A stretch of DNA of 18,659 nt, from positions 1-18,659 of the forward strand of contig JAQUOO010000011.1 in assembly GCA_028717055.1 (NCBI GenBank). The letters are read 5' to 3'. The notes beneath the pieces are model-generated. The model searched no databases, had not been told where the DNA came from, and saw nothing but the letters and a program-made list of their open reading frames with translations. This document shows positions 1 to 6,564 of the stretch, piece by piece; positions within the stretch are counted from its first letter, which is position 1, and each line of letters opens with the position of its first letter. The stretch comes from Candidatus Omnitrophota bacterium (GTDB lineage Bacteria > Omnitrophota > Gorgyraeia > Gygaellales > Profunditerraquicolaceae). Position numbers and translations under genes: made by a program.

Positions 1-333
1 ACTTGGTATGCGCACAGCATGGTCTGGAAATGGGGGATGGGGCCTTCGGGATTAATCGGAAATTACACCATGATTGAAAATATGCGCGAAGATTATGGTT
101 CGTTTAGAGGAGAAAAGTCCTCTCTCCTCTCGGAAGAATTAAAAGAACAATTGAATAGCGACGTGCAAAAGATCTTAAATGAATGCCTTGGGGAAGTCGA
201 AGATTTACTTAAACGCGAAGATGCCCTGCTGGAACGTTTTGCGCAGGAACTCCTTAATAAAGACGAGCTTAATTATGATGAAATTGAAGCTATCTTTAAA
301 GATTTTGGCAAAGCCCGCCCTTGTATTAGTTAG
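1..333 (+). CDS. ftsH: FtsH-type ATP-dependent zinc metalloprotease, C-terminal fragment
   Basis: The reading frame is open from the first base (ACT TGG TAT) and ends at TAG 331-333, so this is the 3' end of a longer gene and the internal ATG at 19 is not a real start. The about 110 visible residues resemble the end of the peptidase M41 domain: an alanine/histidine stretch followed by MVWKWGMGPSG, which matches the MV..WGMS..LGP segment of FtsH. A helical region then follows with LLKREDALLERFAQELL and DELNYDEIEAIF, the usual FtsH C-terminal pattern. FtsH is a membrane-bound hexamer that degrades misfolded membrane and regulatory proteins. The AAA domain and HEXXH motif lie outside the window, so the call rests on the C-terminal pattern only. 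The 3' end overlaps the next gene by about 59 bases. Confidence 0.8.
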   Translation, partial: TWYAHSMVWKWGMGPSGLIGNYTMIENMREDYGSFRGEKSSLLSEELKEQLNSDVQKILNECLGEVEDLLKREDALLERFAQELLNKDELNYDEIEAIFKDFGKARPCIS

Positions 334-1141
334 CGTAATATCCATTCTTTTCTCCGGATGCTCAAGCCGCATAGAACCCACATATAAAGAAAAGGATATC
401 CCCTATATAATCAAAAGGATATGCAAAGAAGAATACAAGCTTGATGTTACCGCTAAACGTATCCATAACACCATTTGGATTTACGCGCCCTTAGATAGAA
501 TCCTCAGTAAGGATTATGGCTTAAAAGAAGACAAGATCTTTGATGAAGAAGTTCTCGATAAAATCAGAAACATTATCAGCACCATCGGACGGGTATTGAT
601 AAGCTCGGATAACACTCCGGAATTCTTCGTATTCACCGCTTCAGATATAAAACTCGGCATTGACTACACTATGATTGGGAGCGTATTGGATATAAAGAAA
701 TCTTACGCGGATTTCATTCCCTGGATGGAAGCTAACCGCAGGTATGTAAACAGATTCAGAGTGGTTTCCGAGGCCATAGGAGACGCTTCCGGCCTGCACC
801 TAACCCCTCACGATATTACTATGGGCGATTTTCTGGCTGAACAAATTGCCCAAAGGATCGGCGCAAGGTTTCAGGATGAAGAATTGAAGAAATATTTTAA
901 GGTTGATAAATCCGAGGGCAGGCTTAACGAAGGGGTATTTTCTTTTGAATATTCGATAACCCGGACGGCTGAACCCAAAGAAAAAATAGATATCGATAAT
1001 GAAGCGCTTAAGATTATTACCTACTGTTTAAAGGCCTACGAGTTTAACGATTTTACAGAAATCACTCTTATAGATTCAAATACCCAAAATAAGATTACCC
1101 TTAACAAGGCGGCGATACTTAACCGCCCTAACGGCCTGTAA
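275..1141 (+). CDS. Predicted lipoprotein of unknown function
   Basis: An open frame with a lipoprotein signal: positive residues (MKLKLSLKILAK), a hydrophobic stretch, then the lipobox LFSGC with Cys at bases 359-361, followed by SSR. The frame is open back to 179, but the ATG pair at 275 and 278 gives a normal lipoprotein leader and is preferred; the Shine-Dalgarno signal is weak (GAG in AAGACGAG). The mature part is about 260 residues, mixed alpha/beta and charged, with no motif I recognise. The start lies inside the 3' end of ftsH (59-base overlap, different frame), suggesting translational coupling. The 3' end overlaps the convergent purN by 14 bases. The product should be lipid-anchored at the cell envelope. 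No function is assigned. Confidence 0.75.
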   Translation: MMKLKLSLKILAKPALVLVSVISILFSGCSSRIEPTYKEKDIPYIIKRICKEEYKLDVTAKRIHNTIWIYAPLDRILSKDYGLKEDKIFDEEVLDKIRNIISTIGRVLISSDNTPEFFVFTASDIKLGIDYTMIGSVLDIKKSYADFIPWMEANRRYVNRFRVVSEAIGDASGLHLTPHDITMGDFLAEQIAQRIGARFQDEELKKYFKVDKSEGRLNEGVFSFEYSITRTAEPKEKIDIDNEALKIITYCLKAYEFNDFTEITLIDSNTQNKITLNKAAILNRPNGL

Positions 1142-1736
1142 TCCTTACTCTTCTTCCTTTTAATCTGAACCTGCCCAGCGCAACTACTTTAATCGCTTCA
1201 GGATAAAGCAAATGTTCCGCCCTGTGGATTCTGGCTTCCAGAGAATCCAGGGTATCGGTTTCTTTAACTTTGACTTCTTTCTGCAATATTATCGCTCCGT
1301 GATCTATATGCTCGTCTACAAAGTGCACGGTGACTCCGGTGATCTTAACTCCATAAGCAAAAGCGTCCTTTATCGCATGCGCCCCCTTGAAAGAAGGCAG
1401 CAGGGCCGGATGAATATTGATAATACGGTTTCTATAGGCCTGCACAAAATCAGGGCCAAGCAGGCGCATGAACCCTGCCATAACGATCAAATCTATTTTT
1501 TCCTCTTTTAACGAATTAATTATCTCTTTCTCGAAATCCTCTTTGCAGGCAAAGTCCCCTCTTTTTACCAAGGCTATTTTTATTTTAAATTCCTTTGCCT
1601 TACTTAAAACAGGGGCTTGTGGATTATCGCAAACCAGAAGCGCCAAATTAACTTTCAGGCTCCCTCTCTTTACCGCCTGGGCAATAGCGTTAAAATTTGT
1701 CCCTTTACCCGAAGCAAATATAGCGATATTTTTCAT
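1128..1736 (-). CDS. purN: Phosphoribosylglycinamide formyltransferase (GART)
   Basis: Transfers a formyl group from 10-formyl-tetrahydrofolate to glycinamide ribonucleotide, the third step of purine synthesis, in the cytoplasm. The 202 residues match the usual PurN length. Visible motifs are the N-terminal phosphate-binding FASGKGTN (residues 7-14), the folate/catalytic segment INIHPALLPSFKG (from residue 106) with catalytic Asn107 and His109, and DEHIDHG with the third catalytic residue Asp145. The frame extends upstream to a TTG at 1745, but GAGGA lies directly against that codon; it is correctly spaced (9 bases) for the ATG at 1736, which is therefore chosen. No other purine genes are visible nearby. 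It is on the same strand as the FMN-binding gene but separated by a palindromic repeat. Confidence 0.95.
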   Translation of the reverse strand: MKNIAIFASGKGTNFNAIAQAVKRGSLKVNLALLVCDNPQAPVLSKAKEFKIKIALVKRGDFACKEDFEKEIINSLKEEKIDLIVMAGFMRLLGPDFVQAYRNRIINIHPALLPSFKGAHAIKDAFAYGVKITGVTVHFVDEHIDHGAIILQKEVKVKETDTLDSLEARIHRAEHLLYPEAIKVVALGRFRLKGRRVRITGR

Positions 1737-1779
1737 ATTTTGCAATCCTCAGCCATCAAATTACTTACTACAGTTAAAT

Positions 1780-1910
1780 GTCAAAGGCCAAAGCACAAAA
1801 TTCAAAATAAATTGAAATGACAAATGCCCAATGACAAAACCTTGGTTTTTACATTTGTAATCTTGATTTTGAATTTATTTTGGATTTTGAATTTTGTCAT
1901 TTGTCATTAA
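1780..1910. repeat. AT-rich imperfect palindromic intergenic repeat
   Basis: A stretch built from CAAATG/AATGACAAA and CAAAATTCAAAAT words with dyad symmetry. ACAAAATTCAAAAT at 1795-1808 is exactly reverse-complemented at 1884-1897 (14 of 14). CAAAATAAATT at 1803-1813 is reverse-complemented at 1872-1882. The centre holds the small palindrome AAAACCTTGGTTTT. AATGACAAATG-like words also recur on both arms. The element fills the gap between purN and the FMN-binding gene and runs into the latter's 3' end. It encodes no protein. It resembles dispersed short repeats seen in some uncultured bacterial genomes, but copy number cannot be judged from one window. Confidence 0.7.
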
Positions 1911-2348
1911 AGTTTTTATCTCTTCCACTCTTTTCCTCACCGCTTCGATTACTGCGCCTGATGATACGCTTGCTCCGGTAATCGCCTGCACCCTGGACAC
2001 ATCCTTAATATTTCTGAACCGGTCGGTAAATTCCGGCTCTGCCACTTTAGAGCCTAACCCGGGAGTTTCGTTCTGCGATAAAACTTTAATCGCAGTGATA
2101 GTCCCGTCATTTAACATCCCTACAAGCGTCTTTATTTCGGAATAACTTTTCCCGGTAGCCGTAAAGCAGGCACCCGCCAATTTTCCGTTTTTATCCCTGG
2201 CCTCATAATAAATGATCTCATTTCCTTTATTTACCGGAACAAAACTGGCTGCCTCGGGAAATACTTCTTTCAAAGGCAAATCTTCGGCTTGCGCGCTAAC
2301 AAAGAACAACCCGATTATCAAGATAAAGGCCAACGTCAATCTAGCCAT
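1875..2348 (-). CDS. Exported FMN-binding domain protein, RnfG/NqrC-like
   Basis: 157 residues: an N-terminal signal peptide (hydrophobic residues about 4-18, likely cleavage after AQA at 21), then an FMN-binding domain as in RnfG and NqrC. Support comes from SQNETPGLGSKV (about 91-102), typical of this domain, and TGASVSS (124-130), which fits the [S/T]GA[S/T]x[S/T] site where an ApbE transferase links FMN to the last Ser/Thr (Ser129 here). The protein should act outside the cytoplasmic membrane as a one-electron carrier. It lacks the rest of an Rnf/Nqr complex nearby. The start overlaps the upstream MFS stop by 13 bases, suggesting coupling. The last ten codons and the TAA stop lie inside the palindromic repeat, so the C-terminal tail MTNDKIQNPK is repeat-derived. 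The physiological partner is unknown. Confidence 0.85.
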   Translation of the reverse strand: MARLTLAFILIIGLFFVSAQAEDLPLKEVFPEAASFVPVNKGNEIIYYEARDKNGKLAGACFTATGKSYSEIKTLVGMLNDGTITAIKVLSQNETPGLGSKVAEPEFTDRFRNIKDVSRVQAITGASVSSGAVIEAVRKRVEEIKTLMTNDKIQNPK

Positions 2349-3595
2349 GAAATCTTGCGGTTAATTACCAGATTAACCGCTCCCAATAGGCTTACTATGC
2401 ATCCGACGGTAACCAGAATCGACAGGTGCGAGATTCTCTCGGCCAAGAAACTGCTGACAAACATAAATAAGAGAAAGCCTAAATGCATAACAATTTCAAG
2501 CGAGCTAAAAACTTTGCCCATCATAGCGTTGTCGCTTACTTTATGAATTATGGTGTTCGACGCTATCATCACCGGAGAAATCACTACGCCCAGGATAAAC
2601 GCCAAACTTTCGGCAACGATCAAATATGGATAGTAATGTATTATCATGGCAAAACCAACCAGCATCGCGCCGCTAAAAATGAGAGAGCTAAAAATCATTT
2701 TATAATGAGAAATCCTGTGGCCAAAACGTCCATAGAACAGAGAGCCGGCAAACAAACCGATTCCTAAAAACATAATCAGTAGCCCTAAATCCTTAGTGGC
2801 CGAATGCAGGGTATTTTGGACAAAAACAATTACTACTACATAAGCCGAACCCAAAGCCGCCCATAAAATAAACATTACCCAGGCGGCAAAACGGATATCT
2901 TTTTTCTGGATAAAATATAATACCCCTTCCCTGATCTCCTGGAATACGGATTTCCTGATTACCTCGACCAACCCTTCTGCCCCTGTTTTCGGATTTAAAG
3001 CGGGAGTCTTCTTCAGCTTCCTGGAAATTAAGAATATCAGTGTTCCTGAGACAAAAAAACTAAAAGCATCCAGGTAAAAACCGCTTTTAGCTCCCAGCCA
3101 CTCTACCACGATACCGCTGATCCCAAAACCGGCGACAGCCGCGATCATGCCGGTAGTATTCACCAGCGAATTTGTCAGTAACAAATCTTTTTTCTCAACC
3201 AAATCCGGGACTATTGACAGCTTGGCCGGAACGAAAAATCTCCCGATAGAGAAGGTGAGGAATATAATCACGTATATCAAAGTCATGCTCTTGGCGTAAA
3301 ACAGAAAAAAAGGTATGGTAAAAACCAGCGCTGCTCTAAGCAGGTCACAGGTATACATGGTCCGGCGCCTATCCCATCTATCCACATATACTCCGGCTAT
3401 CGGGCCAATCAAAAAAACCGGGATAATGGTAAAGGAGAGAATTTTGGCTATCCCCATGGTTGAGCCCTGAGCCCTCTGATAAACAAAGTAAATCAAAGCC
3501 ATCTGGTTTAGCCTATCACCAAGCTGAGAGATGATTTGCCCCAACCATAAGAGAAAGAAATTACGGTTTTTTAATACTTCGCGGAAATGGGACAT
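2336..3595 (-). CDS. Major facilitator superfamily transporter (MFS_3-like exporter)
   Basis: 419 residues with about 12 hydrophobic segments in two halves, separated by a polar central loop near residues 190-225. The loop between helices 2 and 3 carries the MFS motif A as GPIAGVYVDRWDRRR (residues 64-78). The N-terminal SHFREVLKNRNFFLLWLGQ and overall pattern are like the EntS/MFS_3 group of drug or siderophore exporters; the substrate cannot be read from sequence. The gene starts only 11 bases after the 3' end of a tRNA-Thr on the same strand, with no recognisable Shine-Dalgarno sequence in between, so it may be transcribed with the tRNA. Its 3' end overlaps the FMN-binding gene by 13 bases. 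Confidence 0.88.
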   Translation of the reverse strand: MSHFREVLKNRNFFLLWLGQIISQLGDRLNQMALIYFVYQRAQGSTMGIAKILSFTIIPVFLIGPIAGVYVDRWDRRRTMYTCDLLRAALVFTIPFFLFYAKSMTLIYVIIFLTFSIGRFFVPAKLSIVPDLVEKKDLLLTNSLVNTTGMIAAVAGFGISGIVVEWLGAKSGFYLDAFSFFVSGTLIFLISRKLKKTPALNPKTGAEGLVEVIRKSVFQEIREGVLYFIQKKDIRFAAWVMFILWAALGSAYVVVIVFVQNTLHSATKDLGLLIMFLGIGLFAGSLFYGRFGHRISHYKMIFSSLIFSGAMLVGFAMIIHYYPYLIVAESLAFILGVVISPVMIASNTIIHKVSDNAMMGKVFSSLEIVMHLGFLLFMFVSSFLAERISHLSILVTVGCIVSLLGAVNLVINRKISWLD

Positions 3596-3606
3596 CTATT
3601 TTACAG

Positions 3607-3679
3607 AGCCGATGAGTGGAATCGAACCACCGACCTTGACTTTACGAAAGTCCTGCTCTACCAACTGAGCTACATCGGC
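3607..3679 (-). tRNA. tRNA-Thr (anticodon CGT)
   Basis: Reads as a complete 73-nt cloverleaf on the minus strand. The acceptor GCCGATG pairs with CATCGGC over 7 bp, and the D arm is GCTC-AGTTGGTA-GAGC. The anticodon loop TTCGTAA gives CGT for codon ACG. The variable loop is AGGTC, and the T arm is GGTGG-TTCGATT-CCACT. The anticodon stem has one G.A mismatch at its outer pair (27-43). The discriminator base is U and CCA is not encoded. It lies between the MFS gene and the cold-shock leader. Confidence 0.93.
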
Positions 3680-3691
3680 ATATGATGAGTA

Positions 3692-3721
3692 ATTATATCA
3701 ACAATTCAGATATTAGTCCAA
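3692..3721 (-). promoter_or_regulatory. Predicted sigma-70-type promoter for tRNA-Thr
   Basis: On the minus strand there is a perfect TATAAT (-10; 3692-3697) 12 bases upstream of the first tRNA base, with a weak -35 TTGGAC (3716-3721) at 18-bp spacing. This would place the transcription start only a few bases before the mature tRNA. It may also drive the MFS and FMN-binding genes. The -35 matches consensus at only three positions, so the call rests mainly on the -10. Confidence 0.5.
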
Positions 3722-3732
3722 GAAAAAAATAT

Positions 3733-3760
3733 TTGACAAAATCGGCAAATGTGCTAACGT
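3733..3760 (+). promoter_or_regulatory. Predicted promoter driving the cold-shock leader
   Basis: A consensus -35 TTGACA (3733-3738), a 16-bp spacer and a weak -10 TAACGT (3755-3760). A second copy of TAACGT occurs at 3772-3777, 17 bp after the first, and AACGTT at 3773-3778 is self-complementary, so a regulator could bind here. The start would fall near 3767, giving a leader of about 190 nt before the cold-shock start codon. It lies back to back with the predicted tRNA promoter. Confidence 0.45.
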
Positions 3761-3818
3761 ATTAATATCATTAACGTTGCAAGGAGAAGTTAACATTTTT
3801 TTAAGGAATAGGAAAAAT

Positions 3819-3861
3819 CCGTAAAGCAAAGTAAACAAAAAATGCGCTTTACGGCTTTTTT
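3819..3861 (+). terminator. Intrinsic terminator or attenuator in the cold-shock leader
   Basis: CCGTAAAGC (3819-3827) pairs perfectly with GCTTTACGG (3846-3854) around an 18-nt A-rich loop, followed by C and six T residues (3856-3861). This is a standard intrinsic terminator for rightward transcription, yet it lies after the predicted promoter at 3733-3760 and about 100 bases before the cold-shock ORF. It either ends a short RNA of about 95 nt or acts as an attenuator. The sequence CGTAAA in the left arm can also pair with TTTACG at 3880-3885, a possible alternative fold. Confidence 0.6.
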
Positions 3862-3957
3862 ATATACAGTAGCCCCGCGTTTACGAAACCTGGGTCCAGG
3901 GGGGGTCAATCAGCAGCCCTTAAGGTTAAGGGAATTGGAGGAGGTGAAAAGAAACAG
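3862..3957 (+). other. Structured 5' untranslated region of the cold-shock gene
   Basis: A GC-richer stretch between the terminator-like hairpin and the cold-shock start, with no ORF. It contains a small hairpin CCTG/CAGG (3889-3900), a run of seven G residues, and a hairpin CCCTTA/TAAGGG (3917-3932) ending 7 bases before the Shine-Dalgarno AGGAGGTGA (3939-3947). Long structured leaders that change fold with temperature are known for bacterial cold-shock genes; whether this one does is inference. It does not match a riboswitch class I recognise. Confidence 0.45.
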
Positions 3958-4158
3958 ATGGCAAAAGGTAAAGTGAAGTGGTTCTCAAACCAAAAAGGTT
4001 ATGGTTTTATCACCACCGAAGACGGTAAAGACGTTTTCGTTCATTACAGCGCTCTTAAAAGCGATGGTTATAAAACTCTTGAGGAAGGCCAAGAAGTGGA
4101 ATTCGAGGTTACTCAAGGCCCAAAAGGCGACCAAGCTACTAACGTTACAAAATTATGA
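3958..4158 (+). CDS. csp: Cold-shock domain protein (CspA family)
   Basis: 66 residues, the normal single cold-shock domain length. The N-terminal KGKVKWFSNQKGYGFI contains RNP1 (KGYGFI) and is followed by RNP2 (VFVHYS). The C-terminal half (EGQEVEFEVTQGPKGDQATNV) matches the family. The product binds single-stranded RNA and DNA in the cytoplasm and melts RNA structure, acting as a chaperone or antiterminator. The strong Shine-Dalgarno AGGAGGTGA is 10 bases upstream of ATG. The gene appears monocistronic: a hairpin-bearing leader precedes it and a strong terminator follows about 70 bases after the stop (4159-4231 holds nothing I recognise). Whether it is cold-induced cannot be read from sequence. 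Confidence 0.96.
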   Translation: MAKGKVKWFSNQKGYGFITTEDGKDVFVHYSALKSDGYKTLEEGQEVEFEVTQGPKGDQATNVTKL

Positions 4159-4224
4159 AGTTTTTTAGCGGCTAATATTTTCCCGCCGCGAAAGCATAAA
4201 ATGGTAACGTAAAAGTTTTTGAAC

Positions 4225-4262
4225 AACAAAACCCCCGGCAGATTAACCCGGGGGTTTTGTTT
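4225..4262. terminator. Bidirectional intrinsic terminator between csp and hydF
   Basis: CCCCCGG (4232-4238) pairs with CCGGGGG (4248-4254) around a 9-nt loop. An A-rich tract (AACAAAA) on the left and TTTTGTTTT on the right give a U-rich tail in both directions. It lies between two converging transcripts, and the right edge touches the hydF stop codon. It should end both the csp mRNA and the rex-hyd operon mRNA. Confidence 0.88.
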
Positions 4263-5476
4263 TAAAGGTTAACACATTTTTCTTGCCCAAAAGCAGCTAC
4301 AACCCGCTCAAGCATATCATGCATATGCGCCAGGAAAATTCCGTAATTTGTAATCGGTGTATGAAACGCGGAAGCATAACCTATCCTACTTAACATTTCT
4401 CTCCTGTTAAGCATACATCCACCGCAATGAATAATCAAAGAATACCCGTTTAGATTAGACGGAAAATCATAACCGGCAACATGCTCGATAATAATCCCTT
4501 TCGATTTAGAATTAAGATACCCGGGTATAACAACCCTGCCGATATCATCACCTATCGGATGATGCGTGCAGGCTTCGGCAATTAAAACCCTTGAACCGGC
4601 TTTCAGATTATCTATCTGGCGCGCCCCATCAACAAGGATGTCTAAATCTCCTTTATACCGGGCGTATAAAACCGAAAATGTGGTAAGCGCGATATTCTGC
4701 GGGATAAATTTTGCGACACTTGACAACACCTGCGATTCGGTAATGACAAGTTTCGGCGGATTCTGCAGATTATTCAACGCATCTTCCAGTTCCGGTTCTT
4801 TTACCACCAAAACCTGGCAATCCGTATCAAGCACATCCCTGATTGTCTGGACCTGTGGGAGTTTAAGCCGGCCCTTCGGCGCTTCCATATCCAATGGCGC
4901 CACCATCAAAACGAGGTCGCGCGGCGCAAGAATATCCTTTAGTATAGACTTTCTTTCGTAATCATCGGGGGCAAGCCCGACTATTCTTTTTCGCAATTCC
5001 CCTATTCCTTCATTTTTAAGCGCGCTTACGCATATATAATTTATTTTCTTAAGTTGTAGTTCCGACAAAAGTCCGCCTGCAATATTACCCTGGTCGATTT
5101 TATTGATTACGGCTATCAACGGCACCCCCCTGGCATTAACTTCTTTTATAAAATTAATTTCGTGTTCTCCTAATGCCTGGGAGCGATCTATAACCAAAAG
5201 CGCTATATCCGTCTTATTGAGGATTTTATAAGCCTTCTTAACCCGCATCTCTCCGATTTTTCCGGAATCATCAATACCACCGGTATCTATAACCACAACC
5301 GCTCCTATATCGTGTATCTCCATCGCCTTATACACGGGGTCAGTGGTAGTGCCAGGGATATCTGAAACAATGGCAATATCCTGCCCGGTTATAGAGTTTA
5401 TCAAGGTGGATTTCCCGGCATTTCTCCTGCCGAAGATTCCTATATGCATCCTGTTGCTTAGAGGCGTGTCATTCAT
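4262..5476 (-). CDS. hydF: [FeFe] hydrogenase H-cluster maturation GTPase HydF
   Basis: HydF is the scaffold on which the 2Fe subcluster is assembled before transfer to apo-HydA. The 404 residues match the family length. The N-terminal GTPase domain shows G1 GRRNAGKST (16-24), DTGG (64-67) and NKID (125-128). The C-terminal cluster domain has CTH (303-305) and HCGGC (350-354), the CxHx44HCx2C arrangement that holds the [4Fe-4S] cluster in HydF. The ATG at 5476 follows a strong AAGGAGGAG. It is the last gene of the rex-hyd operon, 11 bases after hydE, and ends in the bidirectional terminator. Together with hydE and hydG it makes maturation self-contained in this operon. Confidence 0.96.
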   Translation of the reverse strand: MNDTPLSNRMHIGIFGRRNAGKSTLINSITGQDIAIVSDIPGTTTDPVYKAMEIHDIGAVVVIDTGGIDDSGKIGEMRVKKAYKILNKTDIALLVIDRSQALGEHEINFIKEVNARGVPLIAVINKIDQGNIAGGLLSELQLKKINYICVSALKNEGIGELRKRIVGLAPDDYERKSILKDILAPRDLVLMVAPLDMEAPKGRLKLPQVQTIRDVLDTDCQVLVVKEPELEDALNNLQNPPKLVITESQVLSSVAKFIPQNIALTTFSVLYARYKGDLDILVDGARQIDNLKAGSRVLIAEACTHHPIGDDIGRVVIPGYLNSKSKGIIIEHVAGYDFPSNLNGYSLIIHCGGCMLNRREMLSRIGYASAFHTPITNYGIFLAHMHDMLERVVAAFGQEKCVNL

Positions 5477-5487
5477 TGCGCTCCTCC

Positions 5488-6564
5488 TTAATTAAATAAA
5501 TGGCGTTTTTTTATTGAATGCCCGGCTGAATAATCTAAAAACCTTCCCGAGATTTTTGCTTTTTCATCCATACATAATATACATTTTTCCGAAGCCTCTT
5601 TTAGGCATGTCTTTCCCGGATATATTTCATACAAGGCTCTATACCGCAAAGGGGTAAAATTCGGCATTAAAACATTAGCGCCGGATTTAAGCCCTTCTAT
5701 CCTGTAGTCAGCGCCGGCGCTGCCTAAAGCAGTTGTTGCCGGCATATGCGCATCCCGGGTAATTATGCGGGTCAAGGCGATAACCTTTAATGTCAAACGG
5801 ATATCTCCCGGCTTATCATTTGCAAAAAAGGTCCCGGGATGGGGAATGAACGGCCCTATTCCGATCATATCGAAATTCTTATCTTGAAAAAACAGAATGT
5901 CGCGGGCAAGAGAATCTACTGTCTGCCCTCTTAAGCCAACCAACACCCCTGAACCTACCTGATACCCAAGGCTGATAAGATCATCCAGGCATTTCAGGCG
6001 TGATTCAATAAGCCTTCCCGAATGCGCCGCAGCGTATACCTGAGGATCGGTAGTTTCAATTTTTAGAAGATACCTGTCGGCTCCTGCGTCACGCCATAGC
6101 CTATATTCACCATAAGGTTTCTCTCCGACAGAAAGGGTAACAGCCAAACCAAAATTACTCTTTATATCTTTAATAATTCCCGCCAGCCATAGAGGGTCAA
6201 GCCCGTTATCTTCACCAGACTGTAGAACCACAGTCTTTATATTCACGGCGCTTAAATCTCCGATAGCGCGCATTATTTCGTCCCTGGACATTCCGTATCT
6301 TTTGATAGAAGACCCCTGCTTGTTTAAACCGCAATAAAAACAGCTGTTGGCGCAATTATTGGAGAATTCCACTAATCCCCTCAAAAGAACCCCCTCGCCG
6401 ATAAATTCTTTCCTTACCTTATCGGCAAAAGAAAACAGGCATTTCAGTTCTTTTTCATCTTCCAATAAAAGAAAATGTTTTATCTCCTTAAAACTCTGCC
6501 TGGGGTTTTCGTATACTTTATTTAAAACATCTTCGAGCTCGCCAACCATATTAAACATAAGCAT
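5488..6564 (-). CDS. hydE: [FeFe] hydrogenase maturation radical SAM enzyme HydE
   Basis: HydE is a radical S-adenosylmethionine enzyme that processes the iron-CO-CN synthon made by HydG while building the H-cluster. The 358 residues fit the family. The SAM-cluster motif is CANSCFYC (Cys71, 75, 78; CX3CX2C). A second C-terminal motif, CX7CX2C (Cys320, 328, 331), matches the optional second iron-sulfur site of Thermotoga maritima HydE. This C-terminal set and the neighbouring hydG and hydF separate it from biotin synthase (BioB). The start overlaps the hydG stop by 14 bases; ATG codons at 6564, 6558 and 6549 are all possible. I keep the first, with AAAGG nine bases upstream, but the second would have GGG at a usable distance. 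Confidence 0.95.
   Translation of the reverse strand: MLMFNMVGELEDVLNKVYENPRQSFKEIKHFLLLEDEKELKCLFSFADKVRKEFIGEGVLLRGLVEFSNNCANSCFYCGLNKQGSSIKRYGMSRDEIMRAIGDLSAVNIKTVVLQSGEDNGLDPLWLAGIIKDIKSNFGLAVTLSVGEKPYGEYRLWRDAGADRYLLKIETTDPQVYAAAHSGRLIESRLKCLDDLISLGYQVGSGVLVGLRGQTVDSLARDILFFQDKNFDMIGIGPFIPHPGTFFANDKPGDIRLTLKVIALTRIITRDAHMPATTALGSAGADYRIEGLKSGANVLMPNFTPLRYRALYEIYPGKTCLKEASEKCILCMDEKAKISGRFLDYSAGHSIKKRHLFN

Noticed and set aside
179..274. Longer lipoprotein start at 179
   Set aside because: The extension lies inside ftsH in another frame and would put 32 polar residues before the signal peptide; ATG 275/278 gives a normal lipoprotein leader.
1212..1815. Rightward ORFs opposite purN
   Set aside because: They are antisense shadows of the clear purN gene with no recognisable protein and no good ribosome-binding site.
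3781..3824. Mini-ORF after AAGGAG in the cold-shock leader
   Set aside because: The only correctly spaced start would be ATT; the 9-codon product has no support, so I do not call it.
3871..3932. Signal recognition particle RNA-like segment in the cold-shock leader
   Set aside because: GGTCC and CAGCAG resemble parts of the small SRP RNA, but the GGAA tetraloop and the symmetric internal loop are missing.
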